Positions 59,439-64,000 of a DNA stretch of 64,000 nucleotides are shown here, piece by piece; positions within the stretch are counted from its first letter, which is position 1; the number at the start of each line of letters is the position of its first letter. The notes under the pieces were generated by a model, which was not told the DNA's origin, searched no databases, and was given only the letters and a program-made list of their open reading frames with translations. The DNA is from Flavobacterium lacus. Its GTDB lineage: Bacteria > Bacteroidota > Bacteroidia > Flavobacteriales > Flavobacteriaceae. The stretch covers positions 1 through 64,000 of the forward strand of contig NZ_QLSV01000004.1 of the NCBI RefSeq assembly GCF_003268815.1, in the 5' to 3' direction. Made by a program: the position numbers and the translations under genes.

Positions 59439-62288
59439 CTATATCGAAAGGATGTATTCCACAAGACCTTGTTCGTGCGACAGATCCATTTTTTTACGTA
59501 AACGATATCTTTTTATTTCTACACTTCTTACTGAAATATTGAGCAAAGGTGCAATTTCCTTTGATGAAAGATTCAATCTCAAAAACGCACATAGCCTTAA
59601 ATCGTTGGGCGTTAAGCTTTGATGAGCAATTTTGATTTTCTTCAAAAAGTCTTTGTCGGCATTATTAAAAGCGTCTACAAAAACGTTCCAACTGTCTTCC
59701 TCATTAATGTTTTTGTTAATGTTTGTAATCAAAGATTTTAAACTTTTGTTGGGTAACGTTTCGGTTGTGTTTTTCAAATCTTCTTTAATCATCGACAGCA
59801 ATTCATTTTTCTTTATTAGATTCATCGTTGATGCCGCTAGTTCTCTGTTTTTACTTTCAAAGTCTTGCTCTAATTGTTGATTTTTAATTCGCATTAATTC
59901 CTGCTCCGTTTCAAGTTCTTTAATCTCTAACAAGCGATTGTTTTCATCAATTAGTTTTTCCTGTTGTTTAAAATAATATTTTTGATACGCTTTGTTAATG
60001 AAATAGGCCAGTATGAGTAATAATAGTATATAGATAATCAGGGCTAGATTTGTAGCATACCACGGTTTTAGAATCGTAAAACTATATTTTTCAGAATTTT
60101 CACTGATTGAATTTCCAATTTTTGATCGAACAATAAAAGTATAATTTCCCGGTCGAAGATTTTTAAAATTCACCGTTGATTTTGAACTCCACTGGCTCCA
60201 TTCATTTTGAAAGCCTTCGAGTTTATATTGAAATTCGGCAATTATATATTTATTGTATTTAGGGACGGTATATGAAAAAGTGATATTATTATTATTTGAT
60301 TTAAAATTTCCCTCCTCTTCCATCGATTCAAACGTTGATAACTGATTTTGTTTGTTGGTCGATATATTGGTAATGTATAAATGATTATTATTAAACAATA
60401 AATCATCTATGCTAATGGTATAATAACCATCTGTGGTACCTACTAAATATAACGACTCAGAAAGTTGTGATATGTTTTCATATCCTAACATTGAGTTGGT
60501 TAACGAGGACGGAATCGGAATGACATTATGTTTTAGGGTGGAACTTAATTTTCCGTATGAAAAATAATTGATGTAATTTTTTGAAAAAAACCACAGCCGA
60601 TTGGATTCATCAGACATTAATTTCCCGGACAAATACTCATCTTTTTGAAATATTGAGCTTAATTTTTCACTTTGCTCGAATCGTTTATCCTTATTGCTAA
60701 ACGCAAAAATTCCTTCTTTAGAAGCATAATATATCGTGTTATTGAAATTGGCAATACTGGCATTTTTACCTTTTTTAGGATTTTCATGTGCTTCAAAAAG
60801 GGTAACTTTTGAATAGCTTGGGTCGGTTTTAATCCGAAAGATGCCTTTATACTCATGACTAATAATGATTTCATTCGAAGTTGAAAATTCAAAATATTTG
60901 GAAGAATAATCAAATCCTTTAATTTTATTTTTAAACTGCCATGTATTGTTTGTTTTTTCTAAAACAGATATTCCTGAATAATTTCCTTGTAATAAAATGT
61001 TTTTATTTAGAGGACTTGGTTCAAATTTCCAAGTTCCTGAAGCATTGTAAATAGAAGTAGCTGTTTGATTTTCAACTAAAAATGTTCCTGAATCATGACC
61101 ACAAAACAACAAGTCATCATACGAGAAAAGTGACCAAACCTGACCTTTTGTGCCCAATATAAATTTAAAAGTATCTATACCGTCCTTATTTTTATAAAAT
61201 AAACCTTGATTTGTCCCAACATACAGTTTGTCTTTATGAATAGTGGAAGCGTAAACAGTACCTAATTTTCCGGAATCATCATAATAACTTCGAATGGGCG
61301 ATGTTAAATTTACACAGTTGATGCCATTGTCCAATCCTATCCAAATATTTTTGTCTGCATCTTCAAAAAGCGACAAAGCGGTATTGTTACTTATTCCTTT
61401 ACTTTGTGTAATATGGTAATCTGTTTTTCCTTCTAAGTTAATAATGAAGATACCGTTTGAAACAGTTCCAATGACATAACTGCTATTATCATATTGATGG
61501 GCACAATATACACTACTGTTCTTAAGTTCTATATCTGCATCTGTAATCCATTTGGATAGCTTATTTTCTTTAAATTCATAAAAGCCATCATGTTGGGTTA
61601 GCATTAGTAATCCGTCATTTCGCTTGTAAATAGATACAATTTTGTTATTAGTAAAAAAAGGATCGTTAGAAATAAGTTTACTACTACCATTTTCAATTTC
61701 AAATAAACCATCTTTAATGGTTTGAAAATAGATTGACTTAGCTACTGCGTATGCCTTAAAGACACCTGATTTGGGTTTAATGGTTTTAAATGTTTCGTTT
61801 TTGGTGTCATAGGTAAAAATTTGATTTAATGATTGAAATATTACCCAGTGATCAAATTGTAAAATATTCCAAAATTGTTCGTCATCCAGAATTTTTGATT
61901 TTACTTTTTCACTTAACGAAATATATTCTAACAACCCATCCGATTTGCGTTTCCAATACCCAAATTCCATGTAGCATCCACTGTAAATTTTATCGTCAAT
62001 TACTTTTACCGACCTAATAATCGATTCGTTAGGAGAAGGATAAAGCGTCCATTCAGACCCATTAAATTCTAATAAACCATCATTATTGGCAAAAAACATA
62101 ACATTTTGTTTGTTTTGAGCAATCATCCAGTTTTGATTGGCGGCTTTATACGTACTTGGTGAAAATTTTATAATAGGTGGTAATTCTTGTGAAAACCCTA
62201 CCAAAGGCAATATAAAAATAGAGCACTTTGAAATCCAGTTCAATAGAAGCAACTGTCTCTTTTTAAGATTAAAAAGTTTATTAAGCAT
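59439..62288 (-). CDS. Propeller / triple-tyrosine membrane regulator with LuxR-type HTH (paralogue)
   Basis: 949 residues from the ATG at 62288 (MLNKLFNLKKRQLLLLNWIS); a start at 62327 is possible but adds an unlikely extension. It has the same architecture as the regulator at 24742-27483: signal segment, propeller (NKNIWIGLDNGINCVNLTSP), Y_Y_Y domain (about 690-755), membrane helix (about 770-790), coiled coil and HTH (LNLSSKEIAPLLNISVRSVE). No kinase or receiver is present. No SusC/D genes are adjacent, so it probably senses something other than a polysaccharide product. The target is unknown. Confidence 0.85.
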   Translation of the reverse strand: MLNKLFNLKKRQLLLLNWISKCSIFILPLVGFSQELPPIIKFSPSTYKAANQNWMIAQNKQNVMFFANNDGLLEFNGSEWTLYPSPNESIIRSVKVIDDKIYSGCYMEFGYWKRKSDGLLEYISLSEKVKSKILDDEQFWNILQFDHWVIFQSLNQIFTYDTKNETFKTIKPKSGVFKAYAVAKSIYFQTIKDGLFEIENGSSKLISNDPFFTNNKIVSIYKRNDGLLMLTQHDGFYEFKENKLSKWITDADIELKNSSVYCAHQYDNSSYVIGTVSNGIFIINLEGKTDYHITQSKGISNNTALSLFEDADKNIWIGLDNGINCVNLTSPIRSYYDDSGKLGTVYASTIHKDKLYVGTNQGLFYKNKDGIDTFKFILGTKGQVWSLFSYDDLLFCGHDSGTFLVENQTATSIYNASGTWKFEPSPLNKNILLQGNYSGISVLEKTNNTWQFKNKIKGFDYSSKYFEFSTSNEIIISHEYKGIFRIKTDPSYSKVTLFEAHENPKKGKNASIANFNNTIYYASKEGIFAFSNKDKRFEQSEKLSSIFQKDEYLSGKLMSDESNRLWFFSKNYINYFSYGKLSSTLKHNVIPIPSSLTNSMLGYENISQLSESLYLVGTTDGYYTISIDDLLFNNNHLYITNISTNKQNQLSTFESMEEEGNFKSNNNNITFSYTVPKYNKYIIAEFQYKLEGFQNEWSQWSSKSTVNFKNLRPGNYTFIVRSKIGNSISENSEKYSFTILKPWYATNLALIIYILLLLILAYFINKAYQKYYFKQQEKLIDENNRLLEIKELETEQELMRIKNQQLEQDFESKNRELAASTMNLIKKNELLSMIKEDLKNTTETLPNKSLKSLITNINKNINEEDSWNVFVDAFNNADKDFLKKIKIAHQSLTPNDLRLCAFLRLNLSSKEIAPLLNISVRSVEIKRYRLRKKMDLSHEQGLVEYILSI

Positions 62289-62361
62289 ACGGATAGTAAT
62301 CGTTTTGAAACTATAAAAATACAACATTATACCATTATAATTAAATAAAATTGAATTCTTA

Positions 62362-62377
62362 TGTGACTTTTATCACA
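62362..62377. promoter_or_regulatory. Perfect CRP/FNR-type palindrome TGTGA-N6-TCACA
   Basis: TGTGACTTTTATCACA lies between the divergent propeller regulator and the HMA gene. Its centre is about 30-37 bases upstream of a TAACTTTG box (62399-62406), so it would sit near -41 to -43 of the HMA transcript, the classic activator position of CRP/FNR proteins. Confidence 0.65.
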
Positions 62378-62398
62378 TTTCTTATTTAAGTAACAATC

Positions 62399-62406
62399 TA
62401 ACTTTG
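62399..62406 (+). promoter_or_regulatory. -7 box of the HMA gene
   Basis: TAACTTTG matches TAnnTTTG, 20 bases before the ATG at 62426. A -33 TTTG at the usual distance is missing, consistent with activator dependence on the palindrome just upstream. Confidence 0.6.
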
Positions 62407-62425
62407 TAAGATAAATAACTAAATA

Positions 62426-62692
62426 ATGAGAACTTCATTAACTGTTCAAAATTTGAAATGTCATGGATGTGCAAACACAATCACTAAAAAATTAAATAGA
62501 ATGAAATCAGTTTCCAATGTGATAGTGGATTCAGAAGAAAACACCGTGATTGTATCGTATGTAAAGGAGGAAGATCTGGATGGAATAAAATCTAAATTAG
62601 CCAAATTAGGTTATCCCGAAGTAGGCGAAACTAATTCATTAGGTGAAAAAGCCAAATCGTATGTGAGTTGTGCGATGGGAAGAATGAGTTAG
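62426..62692 (+). CDS. Heavy-metal-associated (HMA) domain protein
   Basis: 88 residues, a single ferredoxin-like HMA domain with metal-binding KCHGCANT (Cys12 and Cys15) in the first loop and a C-terminal tail with one more Cys. Small HMA proteins carry Cu(I) or similar ions to P-type ATPases. No ATPase gene is adjacent. It converges with the lysoplasmalogenase gene, overlapping its end by 4 nt. Confidence 0.9.
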   Translation: MRTSLTVQNLKCHGCANTITKKLNRMKSVSNVIVDSEENTVIVSYVKEEDLDGIKSKLAKLGYPEVGETNSLGEKAKSYVSCAMGRMS

Positions 62693-63348
62693 ACTTTATT
62701 ATTTATCAAAACACTTTTTACAATAAAAAATTGAGCACCTAAATACGTACTCATTATCAAAAATGAACTCATTGGTAATGGTGTGTAGAATTTGTTAATC
62801 GCTAAAATACTATCTGAAACAACAAATAACACAGCACCAATTAACACCAAAAGATTGGCTGGTTTTTTCCATTCAAAATAGGCTTTGATAGTGATTAAGA
62901 GCATTGTGGAAATTACAAAGGCATAAAAGGAAACCGATATTTTCATTTCGTTTATCGAGGACCACAATACACTTAAAATTCCAAAAAGATAAATCAATAC
63001 AATTGGCATAAAACGCAAATAAGTTTTAGACTTATTGATTTTAATTTGTTTATCGAATAAGAAAATATAAACTAAATGAGCAATTAAAAACGAGACTAAC
63101 CCAGTAATAAAAAAGAGTATGTTTTTATCTGCAAAAAGTAATAAAACATCGCCAATCCAAGAAAAAAATAAAGCACAAAGTAGAATTTTTCGTGTTTTAA
63201 ATTCTTCAGAAATAGACACCAAGGCTATTAAAAAAGGTATTAGTAATGGTTTCAACCACCACGCAAAATCTTCTTTTCCTGAAATCAATAAGAATAAGTA
63301 TAACAAGCAAATAACAATAAAACTGCGTGTATATTTTTTTACCTTCAT
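62689..63348 (-). CDS. Lysoplasmalogenase (YhhN/TMEM86 family)
   Basis: 219 residues with about eight membrane helices. Family residues include KPLLIPFLIALV, LFFSWIGDVLLLF and VLFVVSDSILAINKFY, the last two matching the conserved GD and SD motifs of YhhN. Family knowledge: TMEM86B-type enzymes cleave the vinyl-ether bond of lysoplasmalogens. The start overlaps the stop of the upstream gene by one base (TAATG). That gene encodes an alkylglycerol-monooxygenase-like protein, so the pair looks like an ether-lipid module. Confidence 0.85.
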   Translation of the reverse strand: MKVKKYTRSFIVICLLYLFLLISGKEDFAWWLKPLLIPFLIALVSISEEFKTRKILLCALFFSWIGDVLLLFADKNILFFITGLVSFLIAHLVYIFLFDKQIKINKSKTYLRFMPIVLIYLFGILSVLWSSINEMKISVSFYAFVISTMLLITIKAYFEWKKPANLLVLIGAVLFVVSDSILAINKFYTPLPMSSFLIMSTYLGAQFFIVKSVLINNKV

Positions 63349-64000
63349 TAGTAATTGATAGATTTTGAGGCACTTCTGAAACCTGCAAATTCATAAGTAG
63401 AAAAATAATACGAAAACCCAAAGGAAGTCAAAAAGTAAAACCCTACTGCGTAATTACTAAATAGAAATAGTGAATTTAGTCCAAACCAATCACCGTAAAA
63501 AAACACAATTCCAAAACCCAAAAGCAATCGATATAATTCAAAAAAGTAAGCATTTGGATTCGTATCCATCAATTCGGTGAGACTGTAAATGGTTATAAAA
63601 ATGAACATACCGTATATAAAAATAGTCGGCAAACCGATTGTTCCGATATGCGCAAATAAATAACTCACAAATCCCAACGTTATCAAAAGTTGCACAATTG
63701 AGTAATAGGTTAAAAATTTAGAATGTTTTGGATTGTATTTTTCAAAAGCATACACATCGTCAATTTTGTGAACGGGATATTTTTCTTCAAAACCTTTCGG
63801 TCTCCAACCAGTTGGTTTAAACCAAATGGTAAATTTATCTTTCCAATTTTCTGCACGCCAAGCATCTTGCATCAGTAACCACAAATGTTGAAAATTAATT
63901 TTAATTGGATTCCACGTTTGAGCGGGTCTTGTAATTCCATATACAGCCGGAACTTCTTTTAATTCTTCCTGAAAAGTGCCAAACCATTTATCCCAAAATA
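63348..64000 (-). CDS. Sterol-desaturase family, alkylglycerol monooxygenase-like (C-terminal part)
   Basis: The frame is open to the window edge (63348-64000), so only the C-terminal ~217 residues are seen. The visible part has FWDKWFGTFQEEL and YGITRPAQTWNPIKINFQHL, then WKDKFTIWFKPTGWRPKGFE, which I recognise from the region after the histidine-rich diiron domain in TMEM195/AGMO-like sterol desaturases, followed by four helices. The catalytic His boxes lie outside the window. It overlaps the lysoplasmalogenase gene by one base. Confidence 0.8.
   Translation of the reverse strand, partial: FWDKWFGTFQEELKEVPAVYGITRPAQTWNPIKINFQHLWLLMQDAWRAENWKDKFTIWFKPTGWRPKGFEEKYPVHKIDDVYAFEKYNPKHSKFLTYYSIVQLLITLGFVSYLFAHIGTIGLPTIFIYGMFIFITIYSLTELMDTNPNAYFFELYRLLLGFGIVFFYGDWFGLNSLFLFSNYAVGFYFLTSFGFSYYFSTYEFAGFRSASKSINY

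Overview
The window looks like a chromosomal segment of a low-GC member of the Flavobacteriaceae (Flavobacterium or a close relative). This rests on type IX secretion (T9SS) sorting domains, a PorP/SprF protein, SusC/SusD pairs, 'triple tyrosine' propeller regulators, promoters of the Bacteroidota type (TTTG, about 20 nt, TAnnTTTG) and a tmRNA encoding the tag GENNYALAA.

Layout. (1) 1-14 kb is a surface-protein region. It holds the tail of one T9SS type A protein, a 2280-residue SprB-like type B adhesin with its PorP/SprF partner, a membrane-anchored AraC-type regulator, and an 813-residue T9SS protein with six near-identical internal repeats. The ends of the type A genes share a recurring intergenic cassette of CTGAGG-like microsatellite plus terminator. 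(2) 14-18.1 kb is insertion-sequence territory: a complete IS21-type element (istA/istB), a remnant of a second transposase (IS982-like), and other gene debris. (3) 18.1-22.9 kb looks like a small integrated element at the 3' end of ssrA (tmRNA). It carries a class III Fic protein, two or three small unknown genes, a MerR-like regulator, a 45-codon gene and a large serine recombinase. Its two arms diverge from overlapping promoters whose -33 boxes lie in the arms of a perfect palindrome, which is a plausible bistable switch. The recombinase gene runs into ssrA and contains the predicted tmRNA terminator. (4) 23.4-41.9 kb starts with an AlaDH/saccharopine-dehydrogenase-like gene. It continues with a complete polysaccharide utilization locus: propeller regulator, SusC, SusD, LamG lipoprotein, PF10091/GH144-like glucanase, esterase, GH3, GH43-like protein and FucP-type sugar permease. 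The GH144 + GH3 pair suggests a beta-glucan, possibly beta-1,2-glucan, as substrate. (5) 42-48.7 kb mixes lipoproteins, a DUF6934 + small-gene pair flanked by direct repeats, and a four-gene membrane/regulator cluster (207-aa membrane protein, winged-helix regulator, DUF1361, CreD) that carries the palindrome ACTTTG-N5-CAAAGT twice. (6) 49-64 kb is mostly housekeeping and envelope: TPR histidine kinase and response regulator, SPFH/prohibitin lipoprotein, Icd, KdsA, a split YeeE/YedE transporter, a second propeller regulator, an HMA protein behind a perfect TGTGA-N6-TCACA site, and an overlapping lysoplasmalogenase / alkylglycerol-monooxygenase-like pair.

The strongest candidates for undescribed biology are the element at ssrA with its promoter switch and phased TATTGA array, the duplicated 36-bp leader element at 53 kb, the ACTTTG-N5-CAAAGT operators, the repeat-flanked DUF6934 pair, and the terminator cassette that follows T9SS genes. 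All functions are read from sequence alone; no database search was run.
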